Shown: positions 26,980 through 36,627 of the stretch, one piece after another
Layout of the letters: every line of letters starts with the position of its first letter
How positions within the stretch are numbered: the stretch's first letter is position 1
NCBI RefSeq assembly: GCF_002025665.1
Contig: NZ_CP018786.1
Span: 3,224,001 to 3,288,000 of the forward strand
Length of the DNA stretch: 64,000 nucleotides
Source: Chryseobacterium indologenes
GTDB taxonomy: Bacteria; Bacteroidota; Bacteroidia; Flavobacteriales; Weeksellaceae
Direction: 5' to 3'
Notes under the pieces: model-generated
Told to the model about the DNA's origin: nothing
What the model saw: the letters and a program-made list of their open reading frames with translations, nothing else
Databases searched by the model: none
Made by a program: the position numbers and the translations under genes

Positions 26980-29900
26980 TTAAATACATACCTGTTCTGT
27001 AATAGTGACATTGTGCTGCTTGGCAGATACCAGAATTGATTTTGGATCTACTTCAATTAAAGATTGTCTTTGCAGGACATTATTCACAAATATTTTAATC
27101 TCATCAATGTAATCCACATAATACAACTGCTCCAGATAATTAACCAATTGATTAATATTCAGTTCTACATTAAAATCAATATTTTCAGAGTCTGTAAAAG
27201 CCCATGGCGATATATATTTTTTAATATCTTCGTCCAGCTGTTTGAGGTAAAATGTTTCGTCATACTGCTCAAAGAACCTGACCTTTGTTTCTACTTTTGC
27301 TTCTTTATAATTGGGATTAATTACCTGCGCTTTCACGTGCATTGTATTTAATTCATTTACATAATTCTGAATTTTATTCAAAGAGGCTCTGCTTACTCTC
27401 GGCTGATAGACATCAAAAGCATTTTTATTTTTAATATTCGGAACCACCATCAGGGTTACATGGCCCGGCGCCATATATGAATTTTCGGAAGTATGATTTA
27501 AACATTTTACCTTAAAGACTTCCGGGAATTCCTGTAATACCAAATGTTCATAATCCCATTGGGTAATAGCTCTGTGCTTATGTCTTAATCGTTCACTTAC
27601 ACGCCTGTAAAACTCCGTATCTGTTTCTTTGTATTTACCATCAAACGAGTTATAAGGCTGGCTGACGGATTTTACCTGAGGAACTCTGGTGATAAGCTTA
27701 GTAATGGTTTTCGCTTCCAATCCGTTATTGAGGTGAGCCAGGTCATTATCCTGATTCTGGAATGTTGCTAAAACAGCCTGAGTATAGATTCCCTGGATTT
27801 TGCATACGGCATCATAACTTCTTTGTGATCTGGCTCTGATCCAGACTAATCCGTCGGTAAATCTTGTATGACTTTTATCGATATCCTTAGGTACTTTAAA
27901 CTTGACAATCCCTGATTCCAGGAACTTTCTGGTCTCGTTTTGCAGCATATAATCCGACAAACTTGTCCATGTATTGTTTGAAAGGATATTCCATTCTATA
28001 AATTCTTTTTCCAGAAAAGTATCCACTAAAGGATTTTCACTTCCTTCCAGCATTTGAATTAATAGCGATACAGTAGTCTGAGGCATTGCTTCCAGACCGA
28101 TGTATAATTCACCTCCATTTTGGTGTACCGGTACAATGCTGTTGGTTTCAACTTCTTTTTCGTATTGACCGAACACGTCTTCGTGATACAGCTGTACTTC
28201 TTTATTTTTTGAAGCTTCTCCTGCAGATTCTTTTTCCAGGTACGAATACACATTTTCTTTCGCGCTGTAATTCAACTCTATATCTTCCGCAAAAGGAATG
28301 TATGGCTCGTTGGGAATAAGTTTTTTAAAGGTCGGATTACTTGATAATGCCAATGTATATAGTTTAGGATATACATCCTGTAATGACGACTGGTTCAGTG
28401 TTACTCTGATCGTCTCACTTGTTCCTGCTTTATTACTTGCATTATTTACGGAAAACTGGATTTTATAAGCGTCTTTTACTTTTGTGAATACATCAATGTC
28501 ATTAGCCTTTTCATACCAGATTTCCTTATCAAGCAAGGCAACATCCGCTTTAAAATAGCCATCAGAACCTACGATTGAGGAGCTTTTTAAGGCCTCAAAA
28601 TCAGTTAAACTGATGTTTTGATTTGGTTGAATAACATATCCGCTGTATAAATCTTTTATAGAATCCGGAGCATTTTTCCAATTGATCGTGATGTCTGCAT
28701 TCTGCCATTTTTTGGAAAACAGTTCAGGACATTTGATATAGAAATTAGATCCTTTAACAGGTTGTGCGGTGAAAGGATAATAAGGTTTTTCTGAATTTAA
28801 TGCCCCATTGTCATTTTCCAGCTGAATAGATTTTACTCCTTTTACATCAACCGCTATTTCGATGTTCTTTATTGATTTTTCTGAAAGAGCTTCATATAGA
28901 TCATAGTATTTTTCTCCTTCAATCATCAATCTTACCACAGGAAAGCTGGTTTGAAATGTTTCTGCCAGCACTTCTTTATTGTATTTTACAACGGCCGGGA
29001 ACTCTTTTTGTAATGTAATAGAAAGTTCTAATCTTTCTTCTTCGTTTTTAATACATGTTAAATCAGCACCTGATAACCACTCATTCTCCCCGCTGCAAAG
29101 CACTTTGATATTATTTTTAATCTCTGTTTTTGAAAGGCTCTGTAATTTCTGGGTTGAGTTCTTATTAAAATCAATCTTAAGGGTAATGGTACGTTCTCCT
29201 TCTTTTAAATCAAGTAATGAGGATGCTATGGAAAACCCTAGTTTGGCTTTTGGAAGTTCCTTATAAATCGACTTATTGGAAACGGTTTCATCAGAATTAT
29301 ATCCAAACGGCCACCAATAGTTGTTGTTTTCCGGCAATTTATCACCCAATCCGTCAGCAGAGTTGGCTACGGGAGCCATTTTCAGTTCTCTGTTTTCGAC
29401 GTCATTTAAGAAACTTTTGATCTCAACTACTTTTGCCTGATTGGCTACAAGTTCATCACCTGTTTTGTAGATTCGTTTTTTACCATTAGCATCTTTATTT
29501 CCATCCAGCAATGTACCGGCCGGAATTTTTTCCTGAATCGCTTTTTTAGCGAGTTCAAAAATCACATAGACTTTATCTGATTTAGCATCATTTTTCTCAA
29601 TTTGAAGAATTTCGTTATAATAGAAATCCAGGTGTCTTTTCGTCAGATTATTGAAGGCTTTTTTTGAGAAATCCAATAATTTTAAAAAGCAAACGAATAA
29701 TGTCAGGTGAGGTGTCAGGCTGCTATCCTGTTCAAACTGGGACATAAGATCTGTAACCTGTTTTTTCATACTTTTATACTCAACGCTTTCTCTACGTGGG
29801 ATAGCGCCGGCATCATCACCCAGGAAGAAGTTTCCCCACTTTCCTTTTGGTTTTGTATTATCATCTTTGTCAAAATAGTTTACACGTTGAGCAAAATTGT

Positions 29901-30030
29901 TTGCGAATAATAGCCAGTCAAACAAATCGAAATCGTGTAACTCAAGATTCCCAGGATCTAGTTCTGCTAAAAAGCGCTGCATTTGTGATTTTCCTTCACG
30001 ATAATGTGAAAATGTATCTGTTTTTTTCAT
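26980..30030 (-). CDS. Baseplate J / gp6-like wedge protein (Afp11-like)
   Basis: 1016 aa, cytosolic until assembly. The N-terminal half is unusual, with a long helical/beta region (QLYHEDVFGQYEKEVETN etc.). The recognisable core is C-terminal: YRRVSERLRHKHRAITQWDYEHL VL-type text (about residues 805-830), followed by HVTLMVVPNI, the hallmark of BaseplateJ-like eCIS proteins, and a final ~120-residue NYKEAKVETKVRFFEQYDE... domain. It forms the wedge that clamps the hub and triggers sheath contraction. It follows gp25 (Afp9-like) by 90 bp and precedes the gp7-like gene. Much larger than T4 gp6 (660 aa), as is usual in Bacteroidota eCIS. Confidence 0.8.
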   Translation of the reverse strand: MKKTDTFSHYREGKSQMQRFLAELDPGNLELHDFDLFDWLLFANNFAQRVNYFDKDDNTKPKGKWGNFFLGDDAGAIPRRESVEYKSMKKQVTDLMSQFEQDSSLTPHLTLFVCFLKLLDFSKKAFNNLTKRHLDFYYNEILQIEKNDAKSDKVYVIFELAKKAIQEKIPAGTLLDGNKDANGKKRIYKTGDELVANQAKVVEIKSFLNDVENRELKMAPVANSADGLGDKLPENNNYWWPFGYNSDETVSNKSIYKELPKAKLGFSIASSLLDLKEGERTITLKIDFNKNSTQKLQSLSKTEIKNNIKVLCSGENEWLSGADLTCIKNEEERLELSITLQKEFPAVVKYNKEVLAETFQTSFPVVRLMIEGEKYYDLYEALSEKSIKNIEIAVDVKGVKSIQLENDNGALNSEKPYYPFTAQPVKGSNFYIKCPELFSKKWQNADITINWKNAPDSIKDLYSGYVIQPNQNISLTDFEALKSSSIVGSDGYFKADVALLDKEIWYEKANDIDVFTKVKDAYKIQFSVNNASNKAGTSETIRVTLNQSSLQDVYPKLYTLALSSNPTFKKLIPNEPYIPFAEDIELNYSAKENVYSYLEKESAGEASKNKEVQLYHEDVFGQYEKEVETNSIVPVHQNGGELYIGLEAMPQTTVSLLIQMLEGSENPLVDTFLEKEFIEWNILSNNTWTSLSDYMLQNETRKFLESGIVKFKVPKDIDKSHTRFTDGLVWIRARSQRSYDAVCKIQGIYTQAVLATFQNQDNDLAHLNNGLEAKTITKLITRVPQVKSVSQPYNSFDGKYKETDTEFYRRVSERLRHKHRAITQWDYEHLVLQEFPEVFKVKCLNHTSENSYMAPGHVTLMVVPNIKNKNAFDVYQPRVSRASLNKIQNYVNELNTMHVKAQVINPNYKEAKVETKVRFFEQYDETFYLKQLDEDIKKYISPWAFTDSENIDFNVELNINQLVNYLEQLYYVDYIDEIKIFVNNVLQRQSLIEVDPKSILVSAKQHNVTITEQVCI

Positions 30031-30119
30031 TTGTTTATATTTATCTTTCTATGGTCAGATGCAATACTTATTGTAGTGTTTGGTAGTATTCAAAATGGCT
30101 ACAGACATCCCGTAATTCA

Positions 30120-30530
30120 TTATATTTCGGTAGCTTCTCCTTTGTAAAAAGGGAAAACCATATTGCTTCTTGTATTAGTATTTCTTACTTCGTAGTCAAC
30201 TTGTATTAAAACTTCACCCTGAAGCTCTTCCTGAGTATCAATTTCAATACTTAGAATATTGATTCTGGGCTCATGATATAAAATAGCACGCTCCACGATT
30301 CCTTTCATTTGGGTAATCAGCGTTAAGTCCAGAGGTTTAAAGAGCATTTCCTGCAAGTCACACCCGTAGTTTGGGAACATGACACGTTCACCAGGGCGTG
30401 TTGACAATAAAATCTTAAGGCTGTTATTGATGTCTTCTACATCTGTGGTCATGACCAGTTTTCCTTCAGTCTCATTAAACTCAGGCGGAAAACTCCAGCC
30501 TGTTCCTAAAAAATCTGTATTTATTTTCAT
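30120..30530 (-). CDS. gp25/GPW-like baseplate wedge protein (Afp9-like)
   Basis: 136 aa. The GPW/gp25 family pattern is clear: N-terminal GTGWSFPPEF, then DVEDINNSLKILLSTRPGERVMFPNYGCDL with the conserved RPGER...P.YG core (about residues 46-60), and a C-terminal strand IQVDYEVRNTN. gp25 initiates sheath polymerisation at the baseplate. Length and motif agree well with the family. It stands between PAAR and the BaseplateJ gene. Confidence 0.93.
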   Translation of the reverse strand: MKINTDFLGTGWSFPPEFNETEGKLVMTTDVEDINNSLKILLSTRPGERVMFPNYGCDLQEMLFKPLDLTLITQMKGIVERAILYHEPRINILSIEIDTQEELQGEVLIQVDYEVRNTNTRSNMVFPFYKGEATEI

Positions 30531-30685
30531 ACGTTATTTGTTATATTGAATGTTCACATCTTGCATCTGTAGCATAGAGTTTTTGGTTATTCTAACCGTT
30601 TTTATTATTGATGTTTTACATTTTTATGTTTAGTCAGATTCTATGTATATGGGAGCTTATGATGGTATTAAAGCTGCCTTCCCTA

Positions 30686-30976
30686 TTATCCGCCTATTAA
30701 AACAGTAGCATCACCTGCGGTTATTACCCCTCCATGAGCGGTAGAATCTCCCATTCTTGCGGCAGGTTTTCCGCCTATCAAAACACTTGAAGATCCTGAC
30801 GCAATGGTGTCCGGTGGCCCTGTACATACTGCTTTATCTCCTTGTCTTGCTGCAGGCATTCCGCCAATAAGTACCGTGGGTTCTCCTGCCGGAATGATAG
30901 GACCTCCTACATGGGGAACCGTTCCCGTTACCATAGGACACGTATGCATATCTGTAATTCTTGCTGCCGGTTTCAT
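30686..30976 (-). CDS. PAAR-repeat spike tip (Afp10-like)
   Basis: 96 aa composed of PAAR units: MKPAARITDMHTCP, VLIGGMPAARQGDKAVC, VLIGGKPAARMGDSTAHGG, VLIGG at the end. The His/Cys residues (His11, Cys13, Cys51, His80 region) fit the zinc site of PAAR cones. It sharpens the VgrG-like spike. The start lies 5 bp after the stop of the VgrG gene. No C-terminal toxin extension, so it is a structural tip only. About 155 bp without a gene separate it from gp25. Confidence 0.95.
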   Translation of the reverse strand: MKPAARITDMHTCPMVTGTVPHVGGPIIPAGEPTVLIGGMPAARQGDKAVCTGPPDTIASGSSSVLIGGKPAARMGDSTAHGGVITAGDATVLIGG

Positions 30977-30981
30977 GATTA

Positions 30982-32727
30982 TTAATTAATTTTAACTTGA
31001 GATCCTTTTACTACGGTTACTGCTCCTGATTTAAGTTCTGAACCAGAACTTCCTTCTGCTTTGAACTGAGCGCTTGCTTTTACATTGATATTCTTTCCTT
31101 CCATATTGATATCACCCTTTGCTTTGATCTTGATGTCTTTCCCGCTTTCCATACTAATACCATCTTTGTTAAGGGTAAGAATATTAGAATGTTCGTCTTC
31201 TATTTTAATAACATCTGCATCTTCATCTACGATCACTTTTTTGCCTTTTGGTGTTTCAAGCGTATAGGAAATTTTGTCATCATTAAAGATCATTTTCATT
31301 TCGCTTCGGGTCACAAATCCTTTTTCATGGTTATCATCAGAAGCTACAATAGGAGCCGGTTTTGCACTGCTGTTCAGCATTCCAAGTACCACGGCATCAT
31401 TGGGATCATCATTAATGAATCCGATAATGACTTCGTCTCCGATTTCCGGTCTGAAGAATGATCCTCTGTTTTCTCCGGCATCAAGGGTGGCTATTCTTGC
31501 CCAAATCCCTTCTTCTTCGTTATTGATGATCGGAATTTGTACTAAAATTCTATCTTCTCCGTCCGGATCTGATTCCAATTGAGACACTACTCCTACATGT
31601 AATCCGCTTATGGCAGGAATAATTCCTGAACCTGGCATTTCACTTACATCATAGGTTTCTGAGAACCATGTTGGAGAAAGTCCGAACTGAGCATCTACCA
31701 GCCAATTTCCTTCAGCAATTTCATGACGGACACCTGTTACGTATATTTTCCCGTTGAATCGGTTTCCAACGCCTTGAAGGGTCAATGAAACTCCCGGTTT
31801 TACAGAGGGAATTCCCTGGAATTTTACTCTTCCTCTTGTTTTGGCTAATTGCTGGAAAGTTGCTTTCGCATCACCCCATTCCTGCAATTCTCCCTTAGTG
31901 AGATTTCCACCGTGTTTAAGCTGCAGGTCTTCGATTCCGAAAACATCTGCCAAATCACCTGATGAAAGATTTCCGTTGAGGTTGATGGCAGGATCCTGAG
32001 CTTCCACTTCTGTCAGTTCCTGATCGGTATAGCTCCATGTTTTGGCTGTAATTTTGTTAAATTGGTCTCTGGCGTCAATTTCTCCATCAAATTCATGTAC
32101 AGATGATCCGTAAACCACTGTTTCTACGGCTTCACCACTAAAATCAGGTTTAGCGATTTTGATGGTTCCGTCTTCAACGGAGCAAAGTTTACCGTTCGCC
32201 TGTGCTCTGGTGAGCATAAAATCCCAATCGGAAGCCTGGTACTGAACCAATTCCTTATGTGAATTGGAAGTCGTTTCAACATCGGCAGTAAGTCCGTTAT
32301 TGCCAACCAATTCTTCAATAACATCACTGTCTGTACTTTCGTAGAAATATTTGCTTTTTCTTCCTAAGGTCATTTTTACAGCCTTATCTCTGCATTCTAC
32401 AATCAGATAAGAAGAACCGTTTCTGATTTTGATATTGTGCTTTACGACAACTCCTTTAAAAATGGTTTCCTCTTCAGAATGGTATCCAGCGGTGATCTCA
32501 ATTTCTTTTCCTGGAATTAACAGATCTTCATTACTGAGCTTGAAATCCTGCTCCGGTACACTTCCGTCTAAAATAACAATGCGCGCATAAGGAATTCTGT
32601 TGAATTCTTTTTCCACGATAATGCTTTTCACCCCGTACTTCCCCGGCAGTTCTGTGCCTCCAGACATCACCTTATAGGTAACTAAATCTGGATTTTTTGC
32701 TGTTTGTATGTATCCGCTATTATTCAT
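30982..32727 (-). CDS. VgrG-like spike/hub protein (Afp8-like)
   Basis: 581 aa. Residues ~1-370 resemble the gp27-like hub (IVEKEFNRIPYARIVILDGS, YQASDWDFMLTRAQANG). An OB-fold segment follows (about 375-470; GVVSQLESDPDGEDRILVQIP, RGSFFRPEIGDEVIIGF, NSSAKPAPI) and then a beta-helical needle (about 500-581; DIKIKAKGDINMEGKNINVKA). It trimerises to form the puncturing spike that carries PAAR. One base separates its ATG from the upstream LysM gene's stop. No effector extension. Confidence 0.93.
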   Translation of the reverse strand: MNNSGYIQTAKNPDLVTYKVMSGGTELPGKYGVKSIIVEKEFNRIPYARIVILDGSVPEQDFKLSNEDLLIPGKEIEITAGYHSEEETIFKGVVVKHNIKIRNGSSYLIVECRDKAVKMTLGRKSKYFYESTDSDVIEELVGNNGLTADVETTSNSHKELVQYQASDWDFMLTRAQANGKLCSVEDGTIKIAKPDFSGEAVETVVYGSSVHEFDGEIDARDQFNKITAKTWSYTDQELTEVEAQDPAINLNGNLSSGDLADVFGIEDLQLKHGGNLTKGELQEWGDAKATFQQLAKTRGRVKFQGIPSVKPGVSLTLQGVGNRFNGKIYVTGVRHEIAEGNWLVDAQFGLSPTWFSETYDVSEMPGSGIIPAISGLHVGVVSQLESDPDGEDRILVQIPIINNEEEGIWARIATLDAGENRGSFFRPEIGDEVIIGFINDDPNDAVVLGMLNSSAKPAPIVASDDNHEKGFVTRSEMKMIFNDDKISYTLETPKGKKVIVDEDADVIKIEDEHSNILTLNKDGISMESGKDIKIKAKGDINMEGKNINVKASAQFKAEGSSGSELKSGAVTVVKGSQVKIN

Positions 32728-32728
32728 G

Positions 32729-33463
32729 TTATGAAACTTTTTCTAATGGCGGAAAGAATAATTCCTGCCCTGGTTTTAGCTGTCTGAAATCGACAAGATT
32801 ATTTACTTTAGCTACCTCCAGATAGTATTTGGAATCTCCGTAAATTCTTTCGGTCATTAAGGGTAATGTATCCCCGGCTTGTACTATTCTTTTATGGGTA
32901 AGATCAGGAGAAGAAGTTTTTACAGTTCTTGCTGCAAGTTCCTTACTCACTGCTCCTGCAAATGTTGCTTTTCCTACAGCTCTCAGAGGAGTTCCATCAT
33001 TATTAAATAATTTGTAATCTATTGTAAATTCAGTCAAAACCCCTTTAAATTCAAACTCTCCCCAGATAATTATAACATTGTACGGTTTATGAATCGAGCC
33101 ATTATAATTTCCGGTAGCTACATAAAATTCAGCTAATTGATCTTCTACTGCTTTTTTACTGAAAGGATTTCTTTTTCCTAAGCCTTCCTTTATTTTATTG
33201 ATAAGCTTATTACCAGAATTGGCTTCTGTTACGCCTGTACCGTCAAATAAAAATTCCAGTTGTAAGGATTGAGGGGCTGCATTGATGTATTTTGGGTCTG
33301 TAGCACTGGTTCCAGGTTCCTGTGTCGTATTATATTCATTTTTACGTGTAAAAGAGAAACCTGTCGGATTAATAAGAGCCACAAAAGCAGTACTACTAAT
33401 CATTCTTCCATATGTAGAATCTTCGTATGTTCCTATCTTTATTTTTTTTATTTCGCCTCTCAT
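32729..33463 (-). CDS. LysM-containing baseplate protein (Afp7-like)
   Basis: 244 aa. An N-terminal gp53/tail-assembly-like part contains GFSFTRKNEYNTTQE and LEFLFDGTGV, and a C-terminal LysM domain lies at about 190-240 (VQAGDTLPLMTERIYGDSKYY, FRQLKPGQELFFPP). In eCIS this protein joins the inner tube and hub in the baseplate. Its ATG overlaps the TAA of the DUF5908 gene (TAATG), so translation is coupled. Length and order match Afp7. Confidence 0.9.
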   Translation of the reverse strand: MRGEIKKIKIGTYEDSTYGRMISSTAFVALINPTGFSFTRKNEYNTTQEPGTSATDPKYINAAPQSLQLEFLFDGTGVTEANSGNKLINKIKEGLGKRNPFSKKAVEDQLAEFYVATGNYNGSIHKPYNVIIIWGEFEFKGVLTEFTIDYKLFNNDGTPLRAVGKATFAGAVSKELAARTVKTSSPDLTHKRIVQAGDTLPLMTERIYGDSKYYLEVAKVNNLVDFRQLKPGQELFFPPLEKVS

Positions 33464-33624
33464 TATCTTTCTTTTTTACGGTGTTCTATCTTTGCTGCCT
33501 GTTCTACACTTTCGTTGATGGCGCGCATGAGCTGTGCTTCATCTACCGATGTGGCAGTTGTAGTTACTGCTGCTTTTTCGTCCACATTTATTTTAATGTG
33601 AAGCTCTTTTATTTCTATTGGCAT
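33463..33624 (-). CDS. DUF5908 small protein (Afp6 position)
   Basis: A 53-aa protein from ATG 33622-33624: MPIEIKELHIKINVDEKAAV at the N-terminus, an amphipathic helix (DEAQLMRAINESVEQAAKIE) and a basic tail. I recognise the MPIEIKEL opening as DUF5908, a short protein found before the LysM gene in many eCIS loci. Its stop overlaps the next ATG (TAATG). Function unknown; probably a baseplate assembly factor. The ~200 bp upstream (33625-33825) hold no gene. Confidence 0.8.
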   Translation of the reverse strand: MPIEIKELHIKINVDEKAAVTTTATSVDEAQLMRAINESVEQAAKIEHRKKER

Positions 33625-33825
33625 TTCGTTTGTTTTTTAATGATCATTAATATTCAAAACACTAATAACCAATGATTTAACATGTTTGTTTAAAAAAATC
33701 CAAGCACATGAAGGGTGTGTTCAGTCTCTGTTATAGACCAATCTGTTGTTTTTTATGAAAAAAGATTTGGGTAAAATTTATCTTTAAACTAACACACGTT
33801 CAGGTGCTTAGATTTGATTTAGAAA

Positions 33826-34293
33826 TTACAAGCCTAAGCTTGCTAACGATGAGGGTATTGTGAAATATCTATATTTCAGTTCTATTGTTTCAATAGCAAG
33901 TTTGCTTTCTTCTGCGTTGAATTCGGATACTTCCCATCTTACAGGGTATGCTCCCACTACATTCCAAACCATTAAGGGGGCTGTAGACTGAATTCCTCCT
34001 GAAAGAGTAATGATCAGGTCTCTAGGTTCAAACTGGAAGTTTTCCATCGCATTTCTACACCAGCTTATCAATCCTGAACTTACGATTAACCCACGCTTAA
34101 GAACTAAATTAGGATATTTGGGTCTCAAAGGAAGTTGGTGTGTAAACCTGTTTTCGCCTCCCTCGGCATATTCTTCAGTTCCAATTTCTGTTGATAAACC
34201 AGATATAGATTGAAATCTGGAGTCAATACCCTCTGTTGTTGAAATCCCGTTAACAATAAAAGAGAAACTGGTTGGAGGATATAAAACTGCCAT
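33826..34293 (-). CDS. Tube initiator / first tube-like protein (Afp5-like)
   Basis: 155 aa, member of the T4 gp19-like tube family: PPTSFSFIVNG, RFQSISGLSTEIGTEEYAEGG, LVLKRGL, a C-terminal ELKYRYF. More divergent than the two identical tube genes and placed last, just before the baseplate cluster, as Afp5 is; it probably sits at the baseplate-tube junction. Two bases separate it from the upstream tube gene. Confidence 0.85.
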   Translation of the reverse strand: MAVLYPPTSFSFIVNGISTTEGIDSRFQSISGLSTEIGTEEYAEGGENRFTHQLPLRPKYPNLVLKRGLIVSSGLISWCRNAMENFQFEPRDLIITLSGGIQSTAPLMVWNVVGAYPVRWEVSEFNAEESKLAIETIELKYRYFTIPSSLASLGL

Positions 34294-34295
34294 GA

Positions 34296-34727
34296 TTAGT
34301 TATTTTCAATAGTTAATCCTTCGTGTGCAATTTCTAAGGTTTCGATAGCCACCTCATTCCCTTCAGCTTTCAGATCTGTTGATTGTAATTTAAGCGGGAA
34401 TGCATTTTTCACTTTCCACGTTACTGCAGGAGCTCCTGTTTCATCTAAAAGGGAAATCGTGATAGATCTGCGTTCTACTGTACTTAGCTGAATACTTTGG
34501 AACCAATCGAAATATTCGTTATCAGTTTTAAAAGTTCCTCTTTTTAAAGTGATGTTACTGAAAGTTTTCATTCCAGGCATTTTAATCTTACTAAAGTCAG
34601 GGCTTGCACCATGTCTGTATTCAATTAAAGCTGCTTCAACATTTAAACCACTTACTTCCTGAAATCCTACTTTTGTTCCTCCCCAATCTACTTCAAAGGC
34701 AAACTTTACTAATGGATATGTACTCAT
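34296..34727 (-). CDS. Inner tube protein, copy 2
   Basis: 143 aa of the gp19/Hcp-like tube family (VKFAFEVDWGGTKVGFQEVSGLN, IKMPGMKTFSNITLKRGTF, C-terminal ETLEIAHEGL). Its protein is identical to that of 36160-36591, although the two DNA copies differ at synonymous sites near their ends and are identical over a long middle stretch. It forms hexameric rings stacked as the tube. It follows the 457-aa sheath gene after 35 bp. Confidence 0.93.
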   Translation of the reverse strand: MSTYPLVKFAFEVDWGGTKVGFQEVSGLNVEAALIEYRHGASPDFSKIKMPGMKTFSNITLKRGTFKTDNEYFDWFQSIQLSTVERRSITISLLDETGAPAVTWKVKNAFPLKLQSTDLKAEGNEVAIETLEIAHEGLTIENN

Positions 34728-34762
34728 AATATTTTTATATTTAATTGTTATTTAATTGTATT

Positions 34763-36136
34763 TTATGCTTCCTGTAATTTGTGTGAAAAACGTAACACGA
34801 TAAATTCAGCAGGACGTACTGCAGCCATACCGATTTCGATGTTCATTCTTCCTTCTAAAATATCCTGGGCAGACATTGTTTTGTGCAGACCAACGCTTAC
34901 ATAATACGCTTCTTCAGGCTTGCTTCCTGCTAATGCACCATCTCTCCACTGCTGATCAAGGAAATTCTCGATCATAGCCTGTACACGAACCCATGTATTG
35001 GCAGTATTCGGTTCAAAAACGAAACGTTCTGTAGCTTTCTTCACAGACTCTTCTACCATGTTGAAGAATCTACGTACAGGTACATATTTCCACTCATTAC
35101 TGTTTCCGTCTAGTGTTCTAGCCCCCCAGACTAATGTTCCTTTTCCTGTAAAAGTTCTGATCGCGTTGATTGATTTTCCTGCTACCGCATCTACGTTCAA
35201 TCCTTCTTGTTCTTCATGAGAAATTTTCGCTACAGGTGCCAGTACATTGCTGATTGCTAAGTTGGCAGGTGCTTTCCATACTCCGGAAGTACTGTCTACT
35301 TTAGCATAAATTCCTGCCATTGATGATGATGGAGTCAATACTACTCTTTTAGATGCAATGACTGCCTGAGCCTGATTGTACAATGCTGAACTTTTTGATT
35401 TCAACCATGCTAAATTATTTTCATTCTGAGGCATTGTAACGTCTACAAGTGCTCCTGAAGCATTGATTTCTTTATAGCTATCGATTTTAACGTCTTTATC
35501 ATCAAAGCTATAGCTTAACACTGTTTCTAACTTTGGATAATATGCGGCTCCATATTTTAATCCTGTAGCGTTTACTCCGGCTCTAAAAGCAGCAGCATCT
35601 TCAAAAACATCCATAATAACGAATCTGTCTTTCAAGTCTTCTGCCTGATCCAACGCTTTATTGTAAAGTTTATAAGCATCTGCTCCTAGAACTTCAGCAT
35701 CCGGGAAAACAATAAGCGTTGGTTCGTCTTCTTTTTCTAATGATTTTAATCCGAACCATAAACCGCCGGCAAGTGTTTCTGTTCCTAAGGCAGGAGTTTT
35801 ATCATAATCTGCCACTGAAACGACATAACATGGTCCTCCACCATTGGCAAAGTACATTTGCATCGCATAATGCATTTTATAAGGACTTAGTTTGGCGTTG
35901 TCTACTTTTGCTGTTACCACAGTATCTTCAATCGAAATAGAGATCGCTGTTTTTTCATTTTTTGCTCCTCCAAAAATGGTTTCATATTCCAACATAGAAG
36001 AGATTCTTGTCGGTTCATTTCTTGGTCCTTTATCCGTATGTCCGATAAAAGCAGGGATAGCCGTTTCTACTTGTGCTACAGAGGGTGGGAATTTCGCAAT
36101 TTCTTCTACGTAAACTCCAGGTGTTTTGTAATTCAT
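34763..36136 (-). CDS. Contractile sheath protein, short form
   Basis: 457 aa, compact sheath of the gp18/Afp2-4 family: MNYKTPGVYVEEIAKFPPSV start, YAMQMYFANGGGPCYVVSV, the handle-like TFTGKGTLVWGARTLDGNS and IENFLDQQWRDGALAG, end RPAEFIVLRFSHKLQEA. The C-terminal ~190 residues are almost the same as in the neighbour at 36628-38349. It lacks the inserted domains found in the other two sheaths, so it probably forms the main sheath or a mixed lattice. Paired with its tube gene in a tandem duplication. Confidence 0.93.
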   Translation of the reverse strand: MNYKTPGVYVEEIAKFPPSVAQVETAIPAFIGHTDKGPRNEPTRISSMLEYETIFGGAKNEKTAISISIEDTVVTAKVDNAKLSPYKMHYAMQMYFANGGGPCYVVSVADYDKTPALGTETLAGGLWFGLKSLEKEDEPTLIVFPDAEVLGADAYKLYNKALDQAEDLKDRFVIMDVFEDAAAFRAGVNATGLKYGAAYYPKLETVLSYSFDDKDVKIDSYKEINASGALVDVTMPQNENNLAWLKSKSSALYNQAQAVIASKRVVLTPSSSMAGIYAKVDSTSGVWKAPANLAISNVLAPVAKISHEEQEGLNVDAVAGKSINAIRTFTGKGTLVWGARTLDGNSNEWKYVPVRRFFNMVEESVKKATERFVFEPNTANTWVRVQAMIENFLDQQWRDGALAGSKPEEAYYVSVGLHKTMSAQDILEGRMNIEIGMAAVRPAEFIVLRFSHKLQEA

Positions 36137-36159
36137 TTGTTAAAAATTTAAAGTTAATA

Positions 36160-36591
36160 TTAGTTATTTTCAATAGTTAATCCTTCGTGGGCAATTTCCA
36201 GTGTTTCAATAGCCACCTCATTACCTTCAGCTTTCAGATCTGTTGATTGTAATTTAAGCGGGAATGCATTTTTCACTTTCCACGTTACTGCAGGAGCTCC
36301 TGTTTCATCTAAAAGGGAAATCGTGATAGATCTGCGTTCTACTGTACTTAGCTGAATACTTTGGAACCAGTCGAAATATTCATTATCAGTTTTAAAAGTT
36401 CCTCTTTTTAAAGTGATGTTACTGAAAGTTTTCATTCCAGGCATCTTAATCTTACTGAAATCAGGACTTGCGCCATGTCTGTATTCAATTAAAGCTGCTT
36501 CAACATTTAAACCGCTGACTTCCTGAAATCCTACTTTTGTTCCGCCCCAATCTACTTCAAAGGCAAACTTTACTAATGGATATGTACTCAT
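36160..36591 (-). CDS. Inner tube protein, copy 1
   Basis: 143 aa, protein-identical to the copy at 34296-34727. The DNA differs at silent positions at both ends of the gene (for example GTG GGC against GTG TGC in the reverse reading near the C-terminal His codon region) but is the same over most of the middle, a pattern expected from gene conversion. It follows the 573-aa sheath after 36 bp, so each tube follows a sheath. Confidence 0.93.
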   Translation of the reverse strand: MSTYPLVKFAFEVDWGGTKVGFQEVSGLNVEAALIEYRHGASPDFSKIKMPGMKTFSNITLKRGTFKTDNEYFDWFQSIQLSTVERRSITISLLDETGAPAVTWKVKNAFPLKLQSTDLKAEGNEVAIETLEIAHEGLTIENN

Positions 36592-36627
36592 AATTTATTT
36601 TTAATTTTAATTGTTATTTAATTGATT

